Below, piece after piece: positions 22,411 to 33,888 of a DNA stretch of 64,000 nucleotides. Location of the stretch: the NCBI GenBank assembly GCA_037176845.1, contig JAYKXP010000003.1, positions 1,178,001 through 1,242,000 on the forward strand. Direction: 5' to 3'. How positions within the stretch are numbered: the first letter of the stretch is position 1; each line of letters opens with the position of its first letter. Both the position numbers and the translations under genes were made by a program. Source of the stretch: Paramarasmius palmivorus (Eukaryota; Basidiomycota; Agaricomycetes; Agaricales; Marasmiaceae). The notes beneath the pieces are model-generated. The model was not told the origin of the DNA. It was given only the letters and a program-made list of their open reading frames with translations, and did no database searches.

Positions 22411-24589
22411 ATGTCGAATCCACGTCAAAGAACTATAATCAAGGTGCGTTCTATGAGCTTGTATCACGAATAGCTTGTTGAATAGTGTACAGGTCTTTCG
22501 GAAATACAGCAACTCCCTTGGACCAGATGCGCTCGAATTTTTGGAGGAAGTTCTTGACAGGCATGAGATAGGCGAGGAAGAAATTGAAGGAGCGATTGAA
22601 GCCATAGCAAAAGAGTACAACAAGCAAGATGGTGCGTACCCTGACACTTGGCTTTATTCTCGTGAACTGAAATTGAATAGATGCGTCAATGAAGGTCACG
22701 GTCGAACTGCTGGAAAGGGTCTACAACCACCTTCAAGACGAAAATGAGGGTGCAAATGGAGATAACGAAGTCATCGATCCTGAAACTCACCTCTTTGTCG
22801 TGAACGCGTTTGAGATGCCAGCCTGGCATTGGTCCGTGGAGAGAGGAACCTTTGAAAAGTGAGCTACCACGACATTTGTTTTGGCCACTGCATTGAGTCT
22901 TTCGAGGGCACCTGGTCCCTCCACTATCTCAGGTTCAGCTGAATCTCGTGTTACTGCAATACGCGACCGTTTACATGTTATCAAGCAATGCGTCCTTCGA
23001 AACGAACACTTTGCCCCCTCCACTATACCTTCCAAAGATAGAGAACGTCTCGTTACAGTCAGTCTTGGTTAAAGTTTGGCTTTCGCTTGTTGAACCTTTC
23101 AGACAGCTCAAATCAATAAAACAACTATTGGGAAGAGCAGGAGACCGTTTCTTACTTTTGGGTATGTTGACACGCTCGAAAGAAGGAAAACTTTGTCTCG
23201 AGGATGCAGACGGTACCGTGGTACTTGACTTTTCCAAATTCGTGAGTGTTGCCGTGCCCGCAGTCCCATCCCATTGATCAGTTTGTCTAGGATGAACCAA
23301 GTGAAGGTCTGTATACAGAGGGCTGCTTTGCACTTGTGGAGGGTGAATACACCGAGGAAGAAAGTCTCGAAGTCATTGCCATTGGACAACCTCCCTGCGA
23401 ATCACGGCAGACGGCACGGTACGTCTCGTGGTGTCTTCTGGCCCAGTGTGCTCACTTCGAGCAGGTCAATATACGGTCACATAGACTTCCTTGGGAAGGG
23501 TGCTACCTCTCTACTCGAAGATGTATGTGCTGATTACAACGTATCGACTTTGCTGATGATGTTTATCTTACAGGCCCAATATTCTGTGCGAATAAGAGAG
23601 CACCTATCAGAACTTCATTTCTTCTTTCTCTCAGACGTGTGGCTGGATGACCCCAGAACGTTAATTGGGCTCAAGAAGATGTTTGACAACTGCATCGAGA
23701 ACGACTTTATCCCAAAAGTGCTAGTCATGTGTGGTAATTTCACCCGTCGTTCAATAGCAAATGGGACCGGACGGGACATACAACGATACCAAGGTACTTC
23801 CATCGCATTCGACCAAGTCTTAGATCCCGCTTGCTGATTTAGCGATGCAGAAAATTTCGATGCGCTAGCAGACCTCATCGCAGCATATCCTACAATAACT
23901 CGGACATGTCATTTCGTCTTTGTTCCTGGTCCCCTGGACATCACGATGAACTCCACGCTTCCTCAACGGCCCCTGCTATCAAGCTTTGTCTCCCGTCTTA
24001 AAAGCAAAATAACGAAAGCGCACTTTGCCTCGAATCCTTGTCGAATAAAGTTCTTTGACCAGGAGATTGTTGTTTTTCGGGACGACTGCATGTCCAAGAT
24101 GATGAGGAATCTTACAGGTGTTAAGGTCGATGCTGACAGCGAAGACCTTCAGCGATACGTGAGTCTTTGCTATATTGCCTCCTACTCGTTACTTACTGCG
24201 TGAAGCTCGTGCAAACTATACTCGATCAAGCTCACCTGAGCCCCATCGCCAACAACATCCAGCCTACTCTATCCGACTTTGATCACTCGCTTCGCCTTTA
24301 CCCATTACCAACAGCAGTAAGCATTTGACCACTGTGTTTATGTAGCACATTCCTGACCATTGCTCAGTTTTGTCTCGCAGACAAGTACGACCGCTTCAAA
24401 GTGACATATACCGGCTGTCATGTCTTCAACCCTGGGAGTTTTGTAGGCAACTCTTTCAACTTTTCGACGTACAAACCTTCAGAAATCAACTCTGAAGAAT
24501 GGTGAGATTCCCAATACCGTTCGCCGACTTCTATCTAACTCATTGCACGATTTAGTGTCTTGGAGGTGGATGATGATGCTGCAGAATGA
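22411..24589 (+). CDS. DPB2: DNA polymerase epsilon subunit B (Dpb2/POLE2)
   Basis: Essential second subunit of the leading-strand replicase; links Pol2 to the CMG helicase at origins. The first exon is only 33 nt ([11 protein letters not shown]), followed by a 49-nt intron and [20 protein letters not shown], the family's N-terminal helical domain. The inactive calcineurin-like phosphoesterase and OB region follow: [84 protein letters not shown] and [20 protein letters not shown], ending [12 protein letters not shown]...VDDDAAE. Ten or so short introns. Convergent with ORC2, another replication gene; 361 bp without a gene lie between them. Confidence 0.9.
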
Positions 24590-24950
24590 CCGTCAATCGA
24601 CTGTCATTCGTGATTTGTACGAATATCTGTTGTCGACTATACTGTAGTATACATGCACTTTCTCGCCTCCTCGCGTCCACCGGAGTCGGATGTCCCAGAA
24701 GCTCTGAGTTCGCACCAACACGACTGTCGGATATGGTAGACCCTTTTAGCCCCCAGAGGTCGGAAACTCGCCCCCGTCAGCCACGCGGACCTTATTCCGG
24801 CTTTAGCCAATTTGGTGAGAGGCAGTTTCACGAAACCAGCAGTTGACGTCTCCACTCGAAACGGAGACGAACATCTTAGTTGGCCTAGAGAATCGTTAGC
24901 TTGTGATTGACAACCGACTCCAAGATGACCTGAAACTTACACCTTCGCTT

Positions 24951-26321
24951 TCACTGACCACCTTCGCTCTTCAACTTGTTTATAACCTTCTCTAACCTCT
25001 CCTTTCTCAGAGGAATCCACAACATTTCTCCAGAACTACCTCCCTGTGAACCAACTATAAGAGAATGGTCTCTAAACTCCCCAAGTACGCCTCTCAACCC
25101 CGTATCATTCGTCGCAACGAAATTATCCCTCGCCATATTAAATAACGCATCATACCCAATAGCATACTGCTGATAATCCTCCGAAGACGCTGTCACGTCC
25201 ACAATCCCTGCATCTTCCATTGCTTGGAGCTGTCTGGTACCCACAAGCACAAACAGCTTCTTCGCTTTGACCGTGACAGATGCCAAAACGTGAAGTGCAG
25301 CCGTTTCTGAAAGAGCAGCAGCAGCAACACCTGCTTCTAGTCGCTGTTTGCGCGTGCCCCCGTCATGAGCACCAGAAAGGGAGGTGCGATCGGCGAATCT
25401 GAGTTCAAAGTCGTACGATGTGAGTGTTGTAAGATCGTTCCAAAGCCACCTAAACCCGTTAGAGGATAGACCTTGGATGGGATTGTCGCTGTCGTCCTCG
25501 GTAGTGGATACCTGACCGGAAAGCTGGGAAGAGGACCATATGAGAGGCGCGTTGATGTGATCTATGGATGCGATGATGTGTATGCCAGGACTCTGAGCGA
25601 GTGTTGCTAACAAAGACTGGGTTTTCGGTGCTCGGAGAATGGGAGAGTCGATGTTATGTATGACAATGTAAAGGTGCCCCTTCTTCGACGCGTGCTGATT
25701 AAAGAACTCTCGTATTCGCTGCACCTGGCTCTCTACCGAATTGGACGACGTTTGCGAAGAAAAGGACGAAAACCCCGGAACGTTCTCCACAGCTCTCAAC
25801 ATCTCCTTGAAGTTGAAATCTGGTTGAAACCCATTCGCGACAACCACATGCCCGGCTTTCGAACAACGCTCTACTGCAAACTCGTTCAACAGTCTCCGCT
25901 TGGAACCAAAGCCATAACAAAGGATATTGAAACCGGCGCGTAACTGGAGCATGAGCCTCGAGAACAGGGCGCTACGCGATGGTTCGGTGAGGATGTCGGA
26001 TTTGAGAGGCTGTTTGCTCAGCCCAGCCGTTGCTTCTGCATACTCTTCTGCGGATAGAGGTGTGATGAGAGAGGAATAGATGTTGTTGGATGTCTGAGCA
26101 CGAGAGGCTGCGTGGGTGAAATAGGCGTCGAATGAAGTCTGGACGATGATGCCTTTGGTGTCTGAAGATGCCTGGGTCTTCAGAAAAGATTTCTTTGATT
26201 TCGAGGGGCTATTGGTAGGAGAACTCTCGAGATCGTTGTCTTCATCTTCCGAACTGGACTCGAGGAGCTGGTCGTCGTCCTCGTCACCGCTTGAAGACGC
26301 GTCAGGGTCATGGTGGTTCAT
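24951..26321 (-). CDS. ORC2: Origin recognition complex subunit 2
   Basis: Subunit of the six-protein origin recognition complex that loads the MCM helicase. A single exon gives 456 aa. An acidic, Ser-rich N-terminus is followed by TSFDAYFTHAASRAQTSNN, the classic Orc2 entry motif. Then come LMLQLRAGFNILCYGFGSKR (the degenerate AAA+ core), GHVVVANGFQPDFNFKEML, GHLYIVIHNIDSPILR and IHIIASIDHINAPLIW. A C-terminal winged-helix-like part ends the protein (GVLGEFRDHSLIVG, WIPLRKERLEKVINKL). The start at 26321 is the first ATG after an upstream open stretch that belongs to intergenic DNA. It is intronless, unlike its neighbours. Confidence 0.93.
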   Translation of the reverse strand: MNHHDPDASSSGDEDDDQLLESSSEDEDNDLESSPTNSPSKSKKSFLKTQASSDTKGIIVQTSFDAYFTHAASRAQTSNNIYSSLITPLSAEEYAEATAGLSKQPLKSDILTEPSRSALFSRLMLQLRAGFNILCYGFGSKRRLLNEFAVERCSKAGHVVVANGFQPDFNFKEMLRAVENVPGFSSFSSQTSSNSVESQVQRIREFFNQHASKKGHLYIVIHNIDSPILRAPKTQSLLATLAQSPGIHIIASIDHINAPLIWSSSQLSGQVSTTEDDSDNPIQGLSSNGFRWLWNDLTTLTSYDFELRFADRTSLSGAHDGGTRKQRLEAGVAAAALSETAALHVLASVTVKAKKLFVLVGTRQLQAMEDAGIVDVTASSEDYQQYAIGYDALFNMARDNFVATNDTGLRGVLGEFRDHSLIVGSQGGSSGEMLWIPLRKERLEKVINKLKSEGGQ

Positions 26322-26380
26322 AACAAAGACTCGTACACTCAAAACAACTGTAAGTATTACTATTATGGTATAAGTATTCT

Positions 26381-27649
26381 CTATACAAACGTGCAAGATC
26401 TCTCCTTGGGAACCCCTGCAAGCAGCGAAGGGCCCATAATTATTAATACTAGTAGTTGCCCTGCCACCCAACTCACCAGCACATACCTCGTCTTCTCCCA
26501 TAACCTGTGTAATGCAATAACCTCCGCTGCAAACGTGCTCACAGTCGTCAAGCAACCGCAGTACCCATCTCCCAGTCCTTGGAGAATGGAGCATGTTGTT
26601 GGGGATACGGGTTTGGTTGATATAGCCTGGAGAACATGGAACGCAGCTAACAACGCGGTACCTCCGGCATTGGCAGTAAACGTTCCGATGGGCAAAGTTT
26701 GGACTAATGGGTTTAGTTTCACTGAGAGAATGTACCGTGTAAGGGCACCGGGGAAGGCGAATAAGAGTGCGGCGGTGGCTTGGTGTCGAAATCTTGGGGA
26801 AAGTCGAAAATAGGTTGGGAGAGTAGCGGCGTAGAGTAGAATTGAGATGACTGTGATAGACCATCGTACTACTCGCTTGGGCGGAGATAGTCTAGGTATA
26901 TACGGCTCTCCTAGTTTGGCGAGGTAGCTTCCAAATATGATGGATGAGAGGGACAATGACAGAGTGAATACAGTTTTAGTGAGACCGTCTATGAACTGCT
27001 CGTGGTTAGACTGCAAGAAAGGCAGGAAGGCACTGATAGAAGACATACATCTCGAAGACCACCACGATGAGCGCCACCGGAATTTATCCAGGAGTCGAAG
27101 ACGTCAACTTGCCAACTGGAGAACGTGGTCAAAGAACCGCAGAATCCTGCCCGGTTAGGTTTACTGAGTTCAAGTCGGGGTTTCTACCAAGAAAGGTCGA
27201 CGAACCGGTCGTAATGGCGATGTACAAAGGACCATAACTATATCCGGCGAAAGCACAGTGAGCCACATGGTAGTAAGAAGTAGCCCGCAAGTAACTCACA
27301 ATTCTCCTATGATTGGCTTCAAGGGCAATGCAGCACCCATAACAAAGCACCCCAAGGCTTGGACAAATGCCAAGGGGAAAATACTCTCGCCATCATATGT
27401 AACGAGTGCTTGAAGACCTAGTCGAGCAAGAACTCCAAAGATTGAAGAAGGTATGAGGAGAGCAATGACATGTATCGAGAAAGGATGGTATGTTTTGGAT
27501 GCAGGCAGAGGAAGATGAGTACTGCCCTGGCTTGGCGGACGATCAATAGAGCCTATTGATTCATGAACCGACTCGACTTCAACGTCGAATTGTTGACGAG
27601 GTGTCGGTGAGCCTGACGACCCGGACGAGTCTTTTGCCGTCGAAGCCAT
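26381..27649 (-). CDS. FEX1: Fluoride export protein, fused double CrcB/Fluc domain
   Basis: Plasma-membrane fluoride channel that protects cells from fluoride. Two CrcB/Fluc domains are fused in one chain, as in fungal FEX. The first carries SIFGVLARLGLQAL, a membrane segment VQALGCFVMGAALPL, and the signature GFCGSLTTFSSWQVDVFDSW after two introns. The second carries PGALTRYILSVKLNPL, IGTFTANAGGTALLAAFHVL and GYCGCLTTVSTFAAEVIAL. The N-terminal ~60 residues are polar and Ser-rich. The start at 27649 (MASTAKD) is the first ATG; the frame is open further up only through a TTG. The pore Asn (N in TANAGG) is present in domain 2 but replaced in domain 1. It lies 59 bp upstream of ORC2 on the same strand. 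Confidence 0.9.
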
Positions 27650-28480
27650 CGCTGTCGACGTCGCGGTCAACGTTGAGTACTGAGTCAAACAGCTATTATT
27701 ATTACTCGGTCGTCCTCAACAAACTCCGCACATGGCTCATTAGCCCTTTTCTATCACCGCTCGTTCAGCTCGTTGTTCTACTTCAAGTTCCTAGCGAATT
27801 TCTGGTCGGATACAAAGTAAGGTACAGACGCCACTGTACATTGACGTGCTCAAACGTCAATCTCAAGGTCAAGCCTCTATTCGACGGGTACCAGGCAGGT
27901 CTACCGGTTCTTGATTTGTCCAAAGACCCGCCGTATCACGCAGATATCCTTTTTCGAATCAACCGCAACTCATAGAACGTACGGGGCCGGGAGCTTTATG
28001 ATTAGAATCATTACTATCATTCCCACTGACGAATACTGTATTTGTGTACGGACATGGTGTACCGACAAATCTAGAGAAAAAAATGTTTGAGAAAAGCGAA
28101 ACTCTTGAACGCGAGAAGAAGAAAAGAGCGGAAAAGAGCATTAAATCCTCTTCGTTCCTCTAGGTCTCCGCCATTGGATACAACTGAGTGAAAAACTAGC
28201 TCTGAAGTATCCTAGTAGGTGACCTTTATTCTCAAGTGGAGATATCATTTTTCGGCGGGATAAAAGAAGTCACTTGAGGGCAGGTCATATTTACGCGATC
28301 CAGGGGTTTGGGTGAGGAAACGGATAAAGCTTTCGACTCGGGTGTCCGGCCTCTCTCTGCCTCTTATCTTATATAGCTCACAAATTCTTGTCCCGTCTTT
28401 CCAGCAGTCACATTCCTTCAATCTTCAACTTTCACCTTCATTCCAAGGCCAAATCTCGACTTCATTCCCCAAAATACAAC
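27650..28480. promoter_or_regulatory. Divergent upstream region between FEX and the DUF7704 gene
   Basis: About 830 bp without a supported gene. A plus-strand frame at 27556-27975 crosses the FEX start and looks like chance. A TATATA-like element (CTTATATAGC, around 28367-28376) lies about 105 bp before the DUF7704 start and could serve it. Nothing else is recognised. Confidence 0.4.
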
Positions 28481-29326
28481 ATGACGCGCTACAACTCTGC
28501 GATACCTGACCATTACTACGCTATATTTGCGTTTTATGAACCGTTTCTGTGCACGGTTGGCTTCTTGGGTGCTTTTGCGTACGTGACGAACTGTTTCTTG
28601 GTTGTATATCATGTTCTGATGCCATTTCCAGCGATCCAAAAACTGTGAGCTAGTTATGGAATGCATTATTTCAAGCCCCAACATTTACATGGCTCCTAGA
28701 CTCATGACAGTCAGGCACCTTGGCCTGTTGATAATCCTCCACCGGTGAGCCTGTCGTCCCCAAACAACTGTCTGACAACTCACTAATTCCCCATTCAACC
28801 TCTCAGGACAAATTACCCCTCGCTAGCCTTGTTGTAAGTCACTCCAACGCCTATAAATCAAACCCCTTCAGTGTTCCTTCCATCACGGAGCCACCTGACC
28901 CACCAGGTTCCTTTCCATATCTACTATCGATTGATCGTTTTAATTTTACTCTTCCAGACTGTCATCCAACTCGCACACGTCTGCTTCCTAGTAGGCGTCA
29001 TCAACTTCTTCATTCTGTCAGCTGCGCGTCGTCACCTACACGCGTTCCCAGCCCTTCAAGAAAAGGTCGTTTGGTCCCTGCTCACGCCACTACTCGTTGG
29101 AGACTTTTTACATCTCTATGTGACGATATGGGCTCTGGGTGACCAAAAGTGGCAGTTCTCGACCTGGAGCCCCATGCTTTGGACTACCGTAGGATTGGGT
29201 CTGTCTCTTTTGATCCCAAGGATATTTTGGCATCTAGGAATCGGCAGATATGTTGATACCAGAGATGGAGTCCATCAGAAAGCCGCTGTTCCCAGTACCG
29301 CCGCGGTCAAAATAGGGCAATCATAG
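28481..29326 (+). CDS. DUF7704-type small membrane protein
   Basis: Five exons (28481-28578, 28632-28644, 28700-28744, 28807-28833, 28958-29326) encode 183 aa. The N-terminus reads HYYAIFAFYEPFLCTVGFLG then AFADPKTTHDSQAPWP, the pattern of the fungal DUF7704 family of four-helix membrane proteins. Later hydrophobic segments are TVIQLAHVCFLVGVINFFIL, LLTPLLVGDFLHLYVTIWAL and SPMLWTTVGLGLSLLIPRIF. The cellular role of the family is unknown. The 13-nt second exon and the 27-nt fourth exon are needed to hold the frame and the DPK motif together. Confidence 0.8.
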
Positions 29327-29568
29327 TTTATCCACTTAAAATGATGTGTGTAACTCGCTAGTGTGCTGTAGTATCTTATTGGTTAAACAGGTTTATTCTG
29401 GTCTTTTTTACTTGCGGCGGAAGCGTTTCAAGCTCGGCCGAGCGCGGTAGCAGAGTACAAAGGTCCCGACGTTGGCGGACGAACTAGTGGATGGAGGTAC
29501 AGAGCATATTTCATAAATCGTAACTACACCACAGAAATTAACCAAACTATAACCAAGACTAAAACCAA

Positions 29569-32469
29569 CTAGTAAGGGCTGTTCACAATGCTAGATCTAC
29601 TCTTAGGGGCCAACGATTGCCTCGTCGGCTTCTTCAGACTCTTCTTGTCTATTGCAAGGACGTTGTTCTTCAGAGCAACGATCTATTAGGCAGGACAGTC
29701 AGAAACCCCAATCAGTATTCTTGGACCGAATGTGACTTACAATCTCTGAATCACTGTTCATCTTCCAATTGTCCTGAACAACCGCATCTTCGTATTTCTT
29801 GATTTCATATTTGTCGACGATTCCCTTCTTGACCTTCGCAAAGTCCCATGCGATAACGAACTGGCCCGTAGAAGTAACAATCGCTTTCTCATCTTGACCG
29901 GTCCCCGTGTTAAACCTGCGATTCAACCGTGTCAACTAGGCATAACGTGAATTCATTAATGTTCCAACCCACCTGGCAGGGGTGAACGAGATTTCGTGGT
30001 TCATATAGGCTACATGTTCGTTCCGGAGCCGTAGTCGACGGGGGACAGGTTTGGCATTTGCCGGGAAGCTACGGTCAAAGCCTAAAGAGCCAGTGTACTT
30101 GCCCTCTCCAATGAGGGTATCAATCAACAACAGATACGTCTTTGTCGTCGCAACGATATAGCGACCGTCAGCCGTCACGTCAACACCAATAATGGGGTCA
30201 CCCAAAGGAGGCAGAGCGGTCTTTGCGTTCTTTCCAATCGAGTCGAAGAGTCGGATATCACCCTTCTCACTCGCCACGGCGAGCTTGCCGGATGCAGTAG
30301 TGGTAACCCCTGAAAACTTGTTCTTCCCGGCGTATTGCTTGTATTGGCTGTCGACCATCTTCATTCCGGAGACACGAGGATCAATTCGGTATAGCGCATT
30401 ATGCGAAGTGCCGATCAGTGTCTGCTCGGTCGTGAGTTGTGCAAACTTGTTGTCGGGTGCGATGTGGTCGACGGTGATGTCGTCGTGGATCTTCCACTCG
30501 TCAACAATCTTGCCAACCTCGATATCCATTTGATACAATGAGTGGTTATCAGCAGGATTCATCAATATCATCTTCGCATCTTGGTCGTGAAGCATAATCT
30601 AAAAGGTATCGTAAAAAGGCTGAGTATGCGTCAAAGGGTAGGAACACAGGGAAATCTCACATGCTTAGGCTTGAATGCCTTTCCTTTGGCCGTGATATTA
30701 CCAATACTTGCTTGATATTTGACTTCGTGGTCTGGAGTAGATCCAAATACCCCGATATTGTTACCACGAACAACATACGAACGGTCGCCCTTGTATCCCA
30801 CCACAAGTTGGGAATTGGCTTCGCCGTCTGGAGGTCTTGGTACGTCTTCTGAATCGTCATATTCTTCTTCCTCCTCAGAGTCGCTTCGTTCAGCTGTGGT
30901 TGGCTTAACTATATGTAGGGAACCACAAAAGTCTGTCACTGACCGATTTCAGGATCTAGCTCCTCCATAACCGCCTCCTCGTCTTCTTCATCTTCAACGT
31001 CCTTCATTTCGACATCCTCAGTATTAGAACTCATGACATAATTCTTGTCCTCTTCCTGGGATGACATTAGTCAGGTAGTTTCAAACAGGGATCCTCAAAA
31101 TTTGCGCTGACCTTGAGCTTCTCCCAGGGAGATTGATGAAGGGACTCCCAGGCGCAACGAGTAAACATATGCATGTAATTGACATACGCTTCCTCGTCAG
31201 GGAATTTGAAGAGGTAGCTCTCTGCAGTGTCGTCGTCTTTGACAAAGTTCCAGGTGAACGAATTCATCCTGTTCGACCAGAGCGGATTCATGGTAGACTT
31301 CAGGAGGTGAAGACTGAAAGGGCCCTTGACAGTAGATGCGGCGACCCAGAATTGATACGTGCCCGGCATTGTCATAATTTGAGCATCGACGTCTATTTCA
31401 ATTTCTTTGACGAATATCGCGCCAACCGGATCCCAGTGGTAGAGTTCGACTCCTTGGATGGTGATGACTGGCTGCAGGGAATCGAAAACTGATGTATCCG
31501 CCTTGGCTTTACCCTTATCAGTTGGTGGGGCTTCGGGCGGCGGGATTTCCTCGACGGAGGATGTTGAAGGGGGTTTGGCCGCTTTGCGTCTTGGAGGAGG
31601 CTTCTTTGTCGGTGGCCTGCGTGGCATATTCAGGGCTTTCACAGTAAGAGAACAAGAAACCGCAAGACGCACTTCCACATGAATTCTTCCAAGTTTACGT
31701 CTTTGACGTCGTCGGGATTGACTTTGTATTTCCGCTCGAACATCGCACGGTACATGCAAGTTTCGAAGAACGCCTTTGTTGGTTCATTGGTTCCAGAAGC
31801 GACATATTCATACAGTTCATCGATGTCTCCTTCCAGATCGCGCCAGATGAAGGTCGGTTCACGGGTGGGTTCACCTTCTGTCACACCCGTTCGGAATTCC
31901 AACTCTTCGCTGATAAGGAAGACCCGCTCTTCATCAGCTACCATACGATAGAAATATGAGCGTAAGGTTCAGTCAAGTAATATAGCGACGCACTTTCTTC
32001 CTCGTCCTCCAATAACTCTTGGTCTCCTTCCTCATATACTCGAGTAATCACTAACTGGAAATTGTGTTCGACATGTGGAACGCGGCGGATCGTCGCCATT
32101 GCTTCATTATAGCTGGGATAAAGATAAGTCATTGGAAGTTGCTGTTTATTCGGTACTCACATGCATTCCCTGGACGATCTAATATTGCCTGGTCGGACGA
32201 GAAAGAGCTGCCCGGTCGAAATCTTGACCACTGTAAAAGCAATGCAAATTCAGTGATTAGGAAAGATGTTTGATTGGTAAAACTCAGATATACCTTCCGC
32301 AGCATTCGGATCCTCTGTGGATAGTTTCGTGTCGATAAATCAATGTGATTCCTGTGCAGATGTAAAAGGGTACGAACGCCAGACTTTGCCAATTACTGAA
32401 GAGACGAGCATCAGTAACCATTTCGTCTGATTTTTTGTAAAAATACACACAGCTCCTAAAGATGTTCAT
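29569..32469 (-). CDS. VID27: VID27-like protein (WD40-fold, cytoplasmic)
   Basis: Homologue of yeast Vid27, a cytoplasmic protein linked to vacuolar import and degradation of gluconeogenic enzymes, though its biochemical role is unclear. Roughly 800 aa. The N-terminal Vid27 domain: [58 protein letters not shown] and [23 protein letters not shown]-like middle follows ([40 protein letters not shown]), then an acidic stretch. The C-terminal beta-propeller reads [56 protein letters not shown] and [15 protein letters not shown]. The last exon ends after [14 protein letters not shown]. About ten introns, one needing a GTTCGT donor in the N-terminal region. Confidence 0.88.
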
Positions 32470-33002
32470 GGTGGTAGAGAGAGAAAGAGTTGGATACAAT
32501 GCCACTGACGCCAATGAGTCTTTACGGTCGCGACATGACGACCTCGTGACTCGCATTCATCCCGTTTTGGAGGCCAATTCATTCTTTACAGCGCTTGTAA
32601 TAATTCTAGAATAGTTTTCAAGTTTTACGTCCTTGCGCCTTGTTGACGACAACGGAATGCTACCAATTCGGAAGGATGGCGTCATGGTCCCACCGAACAC
32701 CATGCCTCCAGCTGCGACGACATCGACATTGCCTTTCTGCAGCCACAAAGCCCTGAAAACCAGAATCCTTCACTGTAAAGACTGAAACTATGTATCTGAA
32801 TGTCCAAATGTGAGATAGCGGAGGGCACAAGTGTCGGGATCCGACTGGTGGGCGGGTTTTGTTACATAAACAAAGGCGCAATGGGGCAAAAGCTGGTAAC
32901 TATTCTACAATTATTACAAGCGCTGTAGTGTGAACCTTCATCTCAGTACAGAACTTTGACGGAACTATTGGTGCGTGAAACAAATTCATTTTCTTCTTCT
33001 CC
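32470..33002. other. Intergenic region upstream of VID27
   Basis: About 530 bp between the VID27 start and the next plus-strand gene. Two minus-strand frames (32557-32748 and 32660-32881) overlap each other and have no conserved features. I see no gene; it is presumably the two divergent promoters. Confidence 0.4.
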
Positions 33003-33389
33003 ATGGTGACAGTACCCTATTCACCAGGCTTTGTGTCAGACATGTCACGTCCCAGTACTCCTCAAAGACGTTCAGAAGAGGCAGTGAGTGGTTGCTGCGT
33101 AGCTTTGTGCCCAGTTTTTGTTAAGTATCTTTGACAGTCAACCTTGAACGGATCTCCGCCTTCTACTCTCGGTTCAGAATCTCCAATACCCGGCCCAATG
33201 AACAACCACAGGATGTCTCATGAATCCTCACGACTGTCTCTTCGTAGCATCTATGCTAACTCCACGTCATTTTCTGGGGCCGGTACACCTCTCTCCAGGA
33301 AGCCCGTCATTCGATCCGATCCATCACTCCTGACTTGCTTCGATCCTGCAGACAAGGAGCTATACGACCTCTGGGCACCGAAATCCTAG
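33003..33389 (+). CDS. Short Ser/Pro-rich hypothetical protein
   Basis: Two exons, 33003-33083 and 33138-33389, give 110 aa. The sequence is Ser/Pro/Arg-rich (SRPSTPQRRSEE, then ESSRLSLRSIYANSTSFSG). It ends in a better-ordered stretch, SDPSLLTCFDPADKELYDLW, just before the stop. The abrupt end after that ordered block suggests either a short protein or the N-terminal part of a longer gene that was truncated. I do not recognise the family with confidence. An internal ATG at 33042 is an alternative start. Confidence 0.45.
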
Positions 33390-33888
33390 GGCAACATTAG
33401 CGTTCTCGTGCCCTCATTTGGTAGAGTGGCATTTCAGCTTTACTTTGTTGACACTCACATTTTCATAAACGCAGGATTTCCAAAGCAATACTGTTCACTA
33501 CGACCTCTCTTACACGTTGTGTACATACTTTTTCCAGGTCAACGAAGCCAATGATATGGTGGACTGCACACCCTAGGGATGAACTACGGCTGTCGACGAG
33601 GCGTGTAGTCGCTCAATTCGATTTGCTATTAAAAAACACTGAGCTCAACCCATTGGAATGTGGATCACCCGACGGAACCATAGTGTCCATACATACCCGA
33701 CATCACCGAGATGTATTTTTTCTCTAGTTTACACATCTCCGAGACCGCAATCCAGCGCTTCAAAATCAGGTACAATCTCTACTTTGACGGGCCGACTCAG
33801 CCCGAATCGTCAGGAAGATGACGAGGACGCGCAAGCCTACGACATATATTAAGCAACCCCTGGGGACGCGGTCGCCGTGTGTTTCCCC
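33390..33888. other. Unresolved stretch between the short gene and the RTA1-like gene
   Basis: About 500 bp. A plus-strand frame from the ATG at 33549 stays open for 58 codons and reads plausibly (MIWWTAHPRDELRLSTRRVV). The frame is also open upstream of that ATG to about 33480. It has no homology I recognise and no clear splice link to either neighbour. It may be a remnant of the gene at 33003-33389 or chance. Confidence 0.3.

Noticed and set aside
22237..22647. Minus-strand frame with a CWIC...H pattern resembling a zinc finger
   Set aside because: It runs across the DPB2 first exons and reads the unknown gene out of frame. The better coding frame continues as FVLDLRKTRLEERTP.
27556..27975. 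139-codon plus-strand frame over the FEX start
   Set aside because: It is antisense to the FEX N-terminus and has no motif.
32557..32881. Two minus-strand frames upstream of VID27
   Set aside because: They overlap each other in different frames and have no domain. The VID27 start is well supported at 32469.
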